Below, piece after piece: positions 24,046 to 31,244 of a stretch of 64,000 nucleotides of DNA (its first letter is position 1; each line of letters starts with the position of its first letter). The DNA comes from Oscillospiraceae bacterium. Its GTDB lineage: Bacteria; Bacillota; Clostridia; Oscillospirales; Oscillospiraceae. The stretch lies in assembly GCA_916988195.3 (NCBI GenBank), contig CAKASQ030000004.1:1-64000 (forward strand), given 5' to 3'. A program made the position numbers and the translations under genes. The notes under the pieces are model-generated. The model saw only the letters and a program-made list of their open reading frames with translations, was not told where the DNA came from and searched no databases.

Positions 24046-24161
24046 AGGTCAATATCCATGCAGGCAAGACCGGTCCGCTCGGCGTGATGCTTACAGAGAA
24101 CGAGCGTGCCAGTCGCCAACAGCAGCAGAACCGATGGAATGATAAAAAGCAGTTTTTTCAT
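24042..24161 (-). CDS. Tiny membrane protein upstream of virD4
   Basis: 39 residues: MKKLLFIIPSVLLLLATGTL, one membrane or signal segment, then a short polar tail ending MDIDL. ATG 24161 follows GGAGGTATTGAACGTCT. Its TGA overlaps the virD4 GTG, so translation is coupled. Small single-span proteins before virD4 are frequent in such ICEs; function unknown. Confidence 0.6.
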   Translation of the reverse strand: MKKLLFIIPSVLLLLATGTLVLCKHHAERTGLACMDIDL

Positions 24162-24192
24162 AGACGTTCAATACCTCCATTTTCCATAAAAT

Positions 24193-24215
24193 AAATCTCA
24201 CGGTGAGACGCATTT
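24193..24215. repeat. ICE palindrome, copy 8 (one arm decayed)
   Basis: AAATCTCACGGTGAGACGC followed by ATTT: one arm is shortened in the same way as copies 5, 6 and 12. It lies between the structured 24.3-kb region and the small membrane gene. Confidence 0.75.
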
Positions 24216-24243
24216 CCGGTCGGGCGCGCGTCTCCCCATGATC

Positions 24244-24424
24244 GAGAAGCCCGCGCAAGCGGGCTTCTCTGGTTTGCTCCCCTTGGCTGCCACACTTCCG
24301 ATGGGTGGCTGCTGTCAAGGTCCAGCCAGTGCGCACACTGGCTGGCTCTGCGGTCGATGCGCAAGCATCGACCGACCTTGACTGCAGACAGCCAGCGGAA
24401 GATATTCCCCCGGAGGGGAGCAAA
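24244..24424 (+). ncRNA. Candidate structured RNA with nested stems and GNRA loops
   Basis: Hairpin A is GAGAAGCCCGC-GCAA-GCGGGCTTCTC (24244-24269). A second domain is closed by TTTGCTCCCC (24273-24282) with GGGGAGCAAA (24415-24424), then TGGCTG with CAGCCA, then GTCAAGGTC (24314-24322) with GACCTTGAC (24374-24382). That last stem encloses two perfect hairpins, 24323-24344 (loop CGCA) and 24351-24374 (loop GCAA). The GCAA loops are GNRA only if the plus strand is transcribed. No promoter is obvious. It could instead be a cruciform DNA site. Confidence 0.5.
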
Positions 24425-24429
24425 CCTCT

Positions 24430-25296
24430 TCACCGTGCGCTGCGGTTCATATTTCGTGACCGGACCTGCGGCGTAATTGCTCGTTCAATGCTGCCGCCGA
24501 TCTTCTGCGCTAGATCCTGTATCTGCCCGAGCGCACCTCTTCTGTCCATCGCATCAAAGCCGTCATAGAGCGCGGATAGATTACTTACGTCGGGTGCTTC
24601 GCACGGAACGCCAAAGCGCCGGCAAATCATGTAACCGACGCTCTGCGCGTCCAGCTCGTAATCCTCCCGTGAATAGTTCTGGTTGTAACCCTTGCCATGA
24701 AACCGCGTGTGCGCAATTTCGGTGGCGATGCCCGCAAAGGCTTCTGCGTCCGGGTATTTCGGATTGATTGCCAGTTTCATCTGCTCAGAATCGTAAAATG
24801 CGGGCATGGGGATACTTTCATCGCTTACCAGCGGTACAACACAATAATTGAGAAGTGCCTTGAGCGCTTCGTCCATTTCTTTACTGTCGGGCTGCAATGC
24901 CGTGTGCTTCAGATCGCGTCCGCTGGTCTGCCGCACATCGTACACGTCGGTCAGCACATAGCCCTTGCCAAAGGAAGATCGGGTATAAATTTTTACGCCG
25001 TTCTTTTCTTCTGCGGGGCTTACACCGCGATTCAGGCTTTTCCAGCGCTCTTTCGTTCCAAAGATGGTGGCTTTCTGATCTTGCACCATGACGAGCGCGA
25101 CGTTTCCTGCGCTATAGCTCGGATTGTCTGCTTGGCAGTTCAGGTAGCGCAGATACGTTTCCGGGTCGCTGGTAATTTGCATCACGCCTGCGTCCTGCAT
25201 GGCGTTTGTGTTCTCGCGGTCTGCCTGCCGCTGCGCCTGCCAAAGCTCCGAACTCTGGTTCTTTTCGTTAATGATATTTCCTAAGTTTGCGATAAT
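24430..25296 (-). CDS. ArdC-like metallopeptidase-fold protein with a degenerate zinc site
   Basis: About 288 residues. It has the ArdC-like N-terminal region (LRYLNCQADNPSYSAGNVALV, split as LRYLNCQADNPS and YSAGNVALVM), a middle TKERWKSLNRGV segment and the peptidase-like helix GIATEIAHTRFHG with YELDAQSVGYMICRRFG downstream. The usual HExxH appears as TEIAH, so the first zinc histidine is missing and catalysis is doubtful. ArdC proteins protect incoming plasmid DNA from restriction. The site AGGAG lies 5 bases before ATT 25296; GTG 25302 overlaps that site, so ATT is preferred. Confidence 0.7.
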   Translation of the reverse strand: MIANLGNIINEKNQSSELWQAQRQADRENTNAMQDAGVMQITSDPETYLRYLNCQADNPSYSAGNVALVMVQDQKATIFGTKERWKSLNRGVSPAEEKNGVKIYTRSSFGKGYVLTDVYDVRQTSGRDLKHTALQPDSKEMDEALKALLNYCVVPLVSDESIPMPAFYDSEQMKLAINPKYPDAEAFAGIATEIAHTRFHGKGYNQNYSREDYELDAQSVGYMICRRFGVPCEAPDVSNLSALYDGFDAMDRRGALGQIQDLAQKIGGSIERAITPQVRSRNMNRSAR

Positions 25297-25304
25297 ACTC
25301 ACTC

Positions 25305-25883
25305 CTATCTGATATGCTCCAGCTCGCGCTGGGGTTCCGGTCGTGTTCTGTCTGCGGCGGCACGCAATGCTGCCAGCCGACCGCGAACGGGTTGTTTTTC
25401 TTCACTACTGATCGAAGTCGTCCCCTGCGTCAAGCCACTCCTTTGCTTTTGCAAGGATGGTTCTGGTCGGGCAGGGGTCTGCTCTTTTTTTGGTTGCGTG
25501 TCCTCCAACTGTTTCGGCTGGTATCCCATCTGTTCTAAGATGTAGTTTGCCTGTGACAGATGATCGATGTTGGTCAGAATTTCGATGTACGGTGCATCGC
25601 TTTTCTTGTCCACGATAGCAGAGAACAACAAGCCGACCTTTTTAGCCCGCTGTTTGAAATCATCAAAATCCTCCGTGCGCAAAGGTAAAACCTCAATAGG
25701 ACGCTGTTCGCTCAAAAGCCGGTTCATCCCAACCATGCCGTATAGCTTTTTCTGGTCCTTTGCCAGCGCATACAGAAGTGCCGCAAGATTCTTCGCGCCT
25801 CGTGCCAGCAGCTTGATCGCTTCTTCTGAGATTTGAACGCCCTCTTTCATGACGAGATCAGCAGCTTCGCCGCTTACCTCCAT
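25305..25883 (-). CDS. PcfB family (DUF3801) relaxosome-associated protein
   Basis: 192 residues. EEAIKLLARGAKNLAALLYAL, KTKLxGMVGMNRLL-like DQKKLYGMVGMNRLL and FDDFKQRAKKVGLLFSAIVD are characteristic of PcfB/DUF3801, which links the relaxosome to the coupling protein in pCF10-type systems. The C-terminal third is Pro/Gln-rich. ATG 25883 overlaps the relaxase gene by 10 bases and has an AAAGGAGG site. Confidence 0.85.
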   Translation of the reverse strand: MEVSGEAADLVMKEGVQISEEAIKLLARGAKNLAALLYALAKDQKKLYGMVGMNRLLSEQRPIEVLPLRTEDFDDFKQRAKKVGLLFSAIVDKKSDAPYIEILTNIDHLSQANYILEQMGYQPKQLEDTQPKKEQTPARPEPSLQKQRSGLTQGTTSISSEEKQPVRGRLAALRAAADRTRPEPQRELEHIR

Positions 25884-27190
25884 AGGCTGTGCCTCCTTTC
25901 CCGCGCCTTATCTGGCGCATGATTTTCCGTTGGTGGTAAATTACTTTCCTGTACCTGCTTTAACATCCGCGGTGCATATTCCGCGATTTTGCCGCACAAC
26001 CGCAGTTCCCGGCGTAAGGGACGGAGCTGCGCGGTCAGTGCGTCGATGTCCGCGTCAAGCTGCTCAGACGGCTGCTCCCGCCGCAATGCGTATAATTCCT
26101 TGCGTTGATCCACTAAAATCTGCATCTCGTTTGACAGCGCATCGGACAGCATATCCAGCTCCGGTTTTGTATCTATGTGATACTTTTGCAACAGGAAGAA
26201 TTGCTGTCGGTACTGCTTCGCGCGTCTGATTTCGGCTCGCGTTTCAAACGGAACCTTTTGCGGACGTTTCTTACGCGGGGACAGCAGATACAGATAATAG
26301 AGATACAGCGCCCGGAAGCTGCCGCGCTTGACGGGCGGATAGCGGCGCGGACGGCGGCGAATGGTATAGCGCTTTTGTGCTGAAAAAACTGGCGCTGTCG
26401 GTTCCGGTTCGTGCCGCTGCTCGTTCAAGCGTTGCATCAGCTCTGCTTCCGTATAGCCAAGGCCAAGACTTTCCACGCGGACGAACCGCTGCCCGCCCGG
26501 TGGACGGACGGCGGTATGCTTGACATTTGGGCCGCGCTTGACAGAATAGCCCTGCCGCCGCAACGTTTCCAAAAACGTATCATAGGTCAGGCTCCCAGCC
26601 AGCGCCGCGTCAATGTCACGACGGATGAGGTCACGGACGGTTGTTTTGCCGCTTCGCTCAGCGTTCCACTCAGAATAATGCTTGCCTTTTCCATCGGAAT
26701 CTATGACAGAAATGCCATATTCCCGGCTTACGGCGTTTGATGTGTCGCGCAAATCATGGAAATAGCTCTTGAAGTCGCTGCGGTACTTTCTGCCGTCCAG
26801 AAAAGAAACGGAGTTGAAAACAATGTGGCAATGCAGGTGGTCGCGGTCGGTGTGCGTACAGACAACGGCTTCGTATTTGTCGCCCAACAGCCGCTGCGCA
26901 AATTCCACGCCTGCTTCGTGCGCCTGTTCCGGTGTGACCTCGCCCGGCGCGTAGGAATGGACGATGTGATACCCGAGAATCCCACCATATTTGTCCCACC
27001 GCTGCTTTGTCGCCTGCATCTGCAAAAATGCGTTGTCCAGCGTACAGTTGATTGCGGTTTGGAATCCAGCTTTGACGGGATTGCAGATGTAATCTACGGC
27101 GTTCCCTAAATCCGTTTTCCCGTCGTTTTGAACGTAATCCAGGCAGCGATCCAGCCGGGAATGAATGACGATAATTTTATCGTATGCCAT
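25874..27190 (-). CDS. MobP-family relaxase
   Basis: 438 residues. The N-terminal part has YDKIIVIHSRLDRCLDYVQN and HIVHSYAPGEVTPEQAHEAG; the metal-binding triad is in HTDRDHLHCHIVFNSV, typical of MobP relaxases. It nicks the ICE oriT and pilots the strand through the channel. The C-terminal half is basic and helical. TAATG joins it to mobC (1-base overlap), and it overlaps the PcfB gene downstream. Confidence 0.93.
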   Translation of the reverse strand: MAYDKIIVIHSRLDRCLDYVQNDGKTDLGNAVDYICNPVKAGFQTAINCTLDNAFLQMQATKQRWDKYGGILGYHIVHSYAPGEVTPEQAHEAGVEFAQRLLGDKYEAVVCTHTDRDHLHCHIVFNSVSFLDGRKYRSDFKSYFHDLRDTSNAVSREYGISVIDSDGKGKHYSEWNAERSGKTTVRDLIRRDIDAALAGSLTYDTFLETLRRQGYSVKRGPNVKHTAVRPPGGQRFVRVESLGLGYTEAELMQRLNEQRHEPEPTAPVFSAQKRYTIRRRPRRYPPVKRGSFRALYLYYLYLLSPRKKRPQKVPFETRAEIRRAKQYRQQFFLLQKYHIDTKPELDMLSDALSNEMQILVDQRKELYALRREQPSEQLDADIDALTAQLRPLRRELRLCGKIAEYAPRMLKQVQESNLPPTENHAPDKARERRHSLWR

Positions 27191-27498
27191 TATATCGACT
27201 CCCGCACCAGCTCCCATGCTTCACGCGCAAAGCGTGCGGCGTCATGGATTTGCGCCTGTGTGACGTAGCCCTTGCCGTTTGCCCAGTGCGCAAGCTGATT
27301 GATATTCGTGCCGATGCCAGACAGCACACGCAAAAGCTCTACATAGCAGTCCGGCGGGCGCGGCTTGACGGTTTCGCCCAGAATACATTTGCGGATCATG
27401 GCGCTGGCGGACAGACCGCTGCTCTTGCAAAGCTGCATAAGCTGCCGATATTCCGTGTCACTCAGCCAGACGCCTGTGAAATGTGATCGACTGCGCAA
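27190..27498 (-). CDS. mobC: MobC-like relaxosome accessory protein
   Basis: 102 residues with a ribbon-helix-helix-like start (HFTGVWLSDTEYRQLMQL) and the conserved LSGIGTNINQLAHWANGKG motif of MobC proteins, which bind oriT and help the relaxase. TTG 27498 lies 5 bases after GGAGGG. Two palindromes stand just upstream. Confidence 0.9.
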   Translation of the reverse strand: MRSRSHFTGVWLSDTEYRQLMQLCKSSGLSASAMIRKCILGETVKPRPPDCYVELLRVLSGIGTNINQLAHWANGKGYVTQAQIHDAARFAREAWELVRESI

Positions 27499-27519
27499 AA
27501 AATCCCTCCTGTCTATTTG

Positions 27520-27546
27520 AAATACGTCTCACCGTGAGACGTATTT
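27520..27546. repeat. ICE palindrome, copy 9a (pair with 9b)
   Basis: AAATACGTCTCAC and GTGAGACGTATTT arms, 13 bp, perfect, with one central base. It forms a double unit with 9b, 47 bases away, and the same double unit recurs at 28130-28200. Confidence 0.92.
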
Positions 27547-27566
27547 CACAATCTGCGCTATATGAA

Positions 27567-27593
27567 AAATGCGTCTCACGGTGAGACGCATTT
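27567..27593. repeat. ICE palindrome, copy 9b
   Basis: AAATGCGTCTCAC and GTGAGACGCATTT arms, perfect, one central base. It lies between the mobC leader and the stop of the next gene. Confidence 0.92.
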
Positions 27594-27613
27594 GCGCATT
27601 ATATCAGTACGAT

Positions 27614-28093
27614 TTAACGCTCTTTGGCACGGTTCTTTTTTGCAGAAGCCTGCATGATGTTGTGTGCCTGCCCTTTTCGGGCTTTAGCTGCTTGCAGCCG
27701 TTCTACTATGCTGCGCATAGACGAAAGCTGCTCCGGTGTCACAAATTCTTTTGGAACGTAGCTCCCAAAATCCGGATAGAACCACGTCAAACGTTTTGTT
27801 TCCGGAACGTGCCTTGCATCTTCCCATTTTCCCACGACTTGCGCCTGCGCGTCCATTTCCTTCTGCACATCCGGATTTAGCCGCGCGGGGCGAAGCTCAT
27901 AGGCAAGCTGCTCCTTTGCGGTCAGCGGCTTTGCGTAGATCAGCTCACCCCATGCCAGAAATGCACCATTTTCCACGGCACAATACGATTCATAATTAGA
28001 AATGGACAACGGTGGATTCTCTGCGGGGCGCGGATAAGTGCCGATATCCACGGGGCGATTGCAGGAATAATACTTGTACTCTTTCTGATTCGT
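27614..28093 (-). CDS. Conserved ICE protein, possibly an LPD (polyvalent-protein-associated) domain
   Basis: About 159 residues. KEYKYYSCNRPVDIGTYPRP, NGAFLAWGELIYAKPLTAKE and LAYELRPARLNPD resemble a small conserved family in conjugative elements (LPD-type; the number is uncertain). No ATG, GTG or TTG precedes the KEYKYYS motif after the in-frame stop in palindrome 10a. AAGGTG lies 5 bases before ACG 28091-28093, where an ATG would be expected. The first GTG (28051) would remove the conserved start. The gene is bracketed by two copies of the same double palindrome, like a cassette. Confidence 0.6.
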   Translation of the reverse strand, partial: TNQKEYKYYSCNRPVDIGTYPRPAENPPLSISNYESYCAVENGAFLAWGELIYAKPLTAKEQLAYELRPARLNPDVQKEMDAQAQVVGKWEDARHVPETKRLTWFYPDFGSYVPKEFVTPEQLSSMRSIVERLQAAKARKGQAHNIMQASAKKNRAKER

Positions 28094-28129
28094 TGAAGCA
28101 CCTTCTTCCGTGTTTTTCGTTTTGAATGG

Positions 28130-28156
28130 AAATACGTCTCACCGTGAGACGTATTT
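28130..28156. repeat. ICE palindrome, copy 10a (pair with 10b)
   Basis: AAATACGTCTCAC and GTGAGACGTATTT arms, perfect. Copy 10a/10b repeats the 9a/9b unit with the same spacing and a similar linker (ATCTGC, then TAT and A-run). Confidence 0.92.
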
Positions 28157-28179
28157 CGTGATCTGCACCGTATAAAAAA

Positions 28180-28200
28180 TGCGTCTCACGGTGAGACGCA
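28180..28200. repeat. ICE palindrome, copy 10b
   Basis: TGCGTCTCAC and GTGAGACGCA arms around one base. The 3' flank differs from 9b because the hairpin-rich region at 28201 begins here. Confidence 0.92.
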
Positions 28201-28291
28201 AAACGCGGGGGTCTTAGGGGAACACCCCTAACAAGGGTCATTTGTGTTAAACAAATGACATACTTGCTATCCGCTGGCACCGCAGGCGGTG
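28201..28291. other. Hairpin-rich region, candidate ICE oriT
   Basis: Three stems follow one another: AGGGG-AACA-CCCCT, GTCATTTGT-GTTAA-ACAAATGAC (about 28237-28260) and GCTG-CACCGC with GCGGTG-CAGC (about 28271-28295). ATACTTGCTATC lies between the last two. Placement just upstream of mobC-mobP with only one gene between, and hairpins next to an unpaired motif, suit an origin of transfer. The nick site is not proven. Confidence 0.4.
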
Positions 28292-29842
28292 TCAGCGGGT
28301 GTCTGGCTGCTTTGTAACAGATTTTGTCCGCTTCGGGCGTTTATCCTGCTGTTCCAGCTGATGCTCCAGCATCAAAAGACTTTGCAGCTCCGCTTCGCTT
28401 TTCGGTACATAGCGAATGTCGTGTATCTTTTCTTCGGTTCTGCTTACATCGTGAATGAAGGTTTCATAGCTGCTTTCGCAGAAATAATCATCACGGTCAC
28501 GGTACTGTACCTTTGCGATAGGCAGCGCAGATTTGACTACACGCTGCACCTGCCTTGCGTAATTGACCGGAACGATCTTGCCTGCGAGTTTGCCATCTCG
28601 AACGCCATCTACCACAATGCGGTACGCCTTGATGCCGTTTGGCTGGTCTGCATAAAACGTCCACGTTTTATAAGCGCGGCTGTCTCGTAGAAACGTTTCT
28701 CGCTCCGGAACGCACCATGTTCCATACGGACGGCTCATCCAGAGGAAAGAACGATGCTCCAAACTGGATTCCTCTGCGCTGTTCAAAAGGATTTCTTTGT
28801 CAACATCAAAGTCTTCCGCATAGGCAATCGTATTTCGCTGAACGACCTTTTCTAAGAACTTGAGGAGGTCCGGTTGATAGTCTTTTTCATTTTCCATGCT
28901 TGGCTGTTTCTCCTTTGCGGTATATGGGATGTTCAGATAATCCAGCACCTCGCCGCAGCCGAGCTTCTGGACACAAAAATCATACTGCTTTGGATGCGTG
29001 ACCTCCATGCGCTGAAAGCGGTTGGGCTCGCTTTCCAGCTGGATACCAAACATACAGAACATACAACCGCTGCGTTTTACGCCGGTCGTTGTCAGTCTGC
29101 CGTTTTTCTCTACGATCTCACCATAGACAGACGCATACGGGATGCCCGTCATTTTGAGGTAGGCCAAAACATCCTGCTCCGTCCAGAGCGACATCGGCTG
29201 AGAAGTGGGGTCACGCTTGTTATACGCATTGCAGCCGGTTTTGAGATATGAGCTTTGACGGCGGACGCTCTCGCTTGCCATTGTTCCGACAATCATGTAT
29301 CGTTTGTTTTCTCTGGCGTATTGATGCAAGGGACGTTCTTTCATCACTGAACAGCATTTATCTGAAATGAGAAATGGCGCATCCAACAGGACGCGCCATT
29401 TCATATATCGTTCATTGAATTTTGAGGGTGTGCCGTCTGCGTTCAAGCCGTTCAGGTGTCGGATTGCCCACGGGCTGCCTTGCCGTGCATAATAGATGCG
29501 TTTGGCAACGTCTTTAGATATGATGGGGTATCCGTAGGTTGTCAGAACCTTAGAAAACGGCATTTCCGGTCGCAGCCACGTCACGTTTGGAATTGTGCGG
29601 ACAAACTCGCGGATTTCAGGGTATTCCAGTCCAGTATCTACAAACACGGCGGGAATGTCCGGAAAGGCTCGCCGCACCAGATCAAGAAGTACGGTTGAAT
29701 CCTTGCCGCCCGAAAAGGAAACGGCGACCTTGCCGCTGTAATGATGATACCATTCCAGAATTTTCGCCTGTGTGACGAGAATTTTCCGCTCCAAAGGCCA
29801 CATCTGCATGATGCACAGGTCTTGCCGGGTATAAGCGGGGAT
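28292..29842 (-). CDS. PAPS-reductase-like PP-loop protein with an extra C-terminal domain
   Basis: About 516 residues. The PP-loop SFSGGKDSTVLLDL (about 40-53) marks an ATP pyrophosphatase of the PAPS reductase/DndC superfamily. Conserved cysteines lie in SDKCCSVMKERPL and SGCMFCMFGI, which could hold a metal or Fe-S centre. After about residue 310 a separate region begins (AYKTWTFYADQPNGIKAYRI), looking like a polyvalent-protein domain. The expected N-terminus PAYTRQDLCIMQMWPLERKI starts at ATC 29840-29842, ten bases after GGAGG; the later ATGs trim it. A role in DNA or nucleotide modification that protects the ICE is inferred. Confidence 0.75.
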   Translation of the reverse strand: MPAYTRQDLCIMQMWPLERKILVTQAKILEWYHHYSGKVAVSFSGGKDSTVLLDLVRRAFPDIPAVFVDTGLEYPEIREFVRTIPNVTWLRPEMPFSKVLTTYGYPIISKDVAKRIYYARQGSPWAIRHLNGLNADGTPSKFNERYMKWRVLLDAPFLISDKCCSVMKERPLHQYARENKRYMIVGTMASESVRRQSSYLKTGCNAYNKRDPTSQPMSLWTEQDVLAYLKMTGIPYASVYGEIVEKNGRLTTTGVKRSGCMFCMFGIQLESEPNRFQRMEVTHPKQYDFCVQKLGCGEVLDYLNIPYTAKEKQPSMENEKDYQPDLLKFLEKVVQRNTIAYAEDFDVDKEILLNSAEESSLEHRSFLWMSRPYGTWCVPERETFLRDSRAYKTWTFYADQPNGIKAYRIVVDGVRDGKLAGKIVPVNYARQVQRVVKSALPIAKVQYRDRDDYFCESSYETFIHDVSRTEEKIHDIRYVPKSEAELQSLLMLEHQLEQQDKRPKRTKSVTKQPDTR

Positions 29843-29859
29843 ATGTCATGCACCTCCTT

Positions 29860-30801
29860 CTACCGCTCCATCGTGGCGGGCACAGCGCGTTCCTTTGGAA
29901 TTTGCAGCGACGGACATTTCTGTTCAATGGCGTCGATCAGACCGGCGGCGCATGTGCGTATGGTATCCAGCGACGATGTCAATTCATCCAGTTCTTTACC
30001 TTTGCTCCAACCGGCGACATAACCAAAAGAATAGTCCGACGTATCGATGCCGAAATGCTGGCAGACCACATAGGCTACACTTTCGGCTTCTACTTCGCGC
30101 GTATGCTGATCTTTGGACGGCGGTTCGTTTTTCTTGCGCCGGTGGAGTGTGGCGTGGCTGATTTCATGCAACATGGTTTTGACCGTCTGTTTCTGGCTCA
30201 TGCCAGGGCGTACCAAAATTTCTTCTGTGACCTGGTTAAAGCAGCCTTTTGCCGCGCCATGCGGCGCTTCATACAAAATAGGAACCGGCGAAACGCTCGT
30301 GATCGCGTCCGCCAGTTCCTTAAAATGCGCAATATCGCCGCTCAGTTCCGATACGCCGATGCTGGGAAGTTCTTTGCCCTCGGTCTGTGAAATGTCAAAT
30401 ACGGTGACAATCCGGAATCTCATAAGCTGCACCAGCGTCCGCTCCCGAAGTGGCTTGCCAGCCGCGTCCAAAAGCGGTTTTCCATTCGCGTCTAAACAAT
30501 CTTGTTCAATGAAGCGTCGATACGGGCACGGAGCGAGAATTTTCAGACCGCTTTCATGTGCCTTTACGTTGCGTCCAAAATCCTTCTTCCATGTGTGAAA
30601 CCCGGCCACATGGGATGCAGCCGGGTTTTGCATGAGGATGAGCATAACGTTGCCAAAACTGTATGTGTGGAATTTGGACATGGCAGACAGATACTCCGCA
30701 TAGCGCCCACTGGTAAAAATTTCGCTCACGCCCTGTTCCAGCTTTTCAGTCAGTTCCTTTAGCCGTTCATCTGGCGTTGTGCCGGTCAGTTCAAATCCCA
30801 T
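29860..30801 (-). CDS. ArdC-family antirestriction metallopeptidase
   Basis: 313 residues. The ArdC N-terminal ssDNA-binding domain (LSAMSKFHTYSFGNVMLILMQN, split as LSAMSKFHTYSFGN and VMLILMQNPAA; then VAGFHTWKKDFGRNV) precedes a zincin domain with intact HEISH in TMLHEISHATLH and the downstream EVEAESVAYVVCQHFG. The protein should protect the transferred strand from host restriction. ATG 30801 follows GGAG. Unlike the paralogue at 24430, its zinc site is complete. Confidence 0.88.
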   Translation of the reverse strand: MGFELTGTTPDERLKELTEKLEQGVSEIFTSGRYAEYLSAMSKFHTYSFGNVMLILMQNPAASHVAGFHTWKKDFGRNVKAHESGLKILAPCPYRRFIEQDCLDANGKPLLDAAGKPLRERTLVQLMRFRIVTVFDISQTEGKELPSIGVSELSGDIAHFKELADAITSVSPVPILYEAPHGAAKGCFNQVTEEILVRPGMSQKQTVKTMLHEISHATLHRRKKNEPPSKDQHTREVEAESVAYVVCQHFGIDTSDYSFGYVAGWSKGKELDELTSSLDTIRTCAAGLIDAIEQKCPSLQIPKERAVPATMER

Positions 30802-30803
30802 CG

Positions 30804-31244
30804 TCAACGCTCCTGTGACGGCGGCTTATGCTGCTTTTCGGGCGTCGCGTTTTTCTGCTTCGGTTCGACCTTCAGCGTGACCGGTTCGTCGCCGCGAAAG
30901 CCTACCAGAATCTCAGCCTTATGAAATTTCTTCTTAAAGCGTTCCATCTGGTCGGGAGGGAGCGAACAAAAGCTGTCCTCCGTCAAACCGCACACGAAAA
31001 AAGGACCCACCAGACCACCATAGCCGCCCTCGACACTACGGTTGAAATCCATATCCAAAAGAAGTCCTTCATCGTTTGCAACAATGCCGACCGGTTCCTC
31101 GTATGGATAAATAGCAGTAATCAGGCCGCCGACGATCTCCTGCATGGCATGAAGCTCATGCGGAATCGTCTTTTCGTATGGCGCATAGCCCGGCTCGACG
31201 ACAAGCACGGTCATTTGCTCTACGGCGTTTTGTTCATCAGCCAT
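30804..31244 (-). CDS. DUF3846-domain protein
   Basis: 146 residues. MTVLVVEPGYAPYEKTIPHE, LHAMQEIVGGLITAIYPYEE and the GIVANDEGLLLDMDFNR segment match DUF3846, common in conjugative elements. Function unknown. ATG 31244 overlaps the stop of the large secreted-protein gene by 8 bases, so it ends the surface-protein transcript. The tail is Lys/Pro-rich. Confidence 0.8.
   Translation of the reverse strand: MADEQNAVEQMTVLVVEPGYAPYEKTIPHELHAMQEIVGGLITAIYPYEEPVGIVANDEGLLLDMDFNRSVEGGYGGLVGPFFVCGLTEDSFCSLPPDQMERFKKKFHKAEILVGFRGDEPVTLKVEPKQKNATPEKQHKPPSQER

Noticed and set aside
27520-28200. Repeated palindromes as a CRISPR array
   Set aside because: Spacings are irregular over 40 kb, repeats are perfect palindromes of 19-27 bases, spacers are not unique and cas genes are absent.
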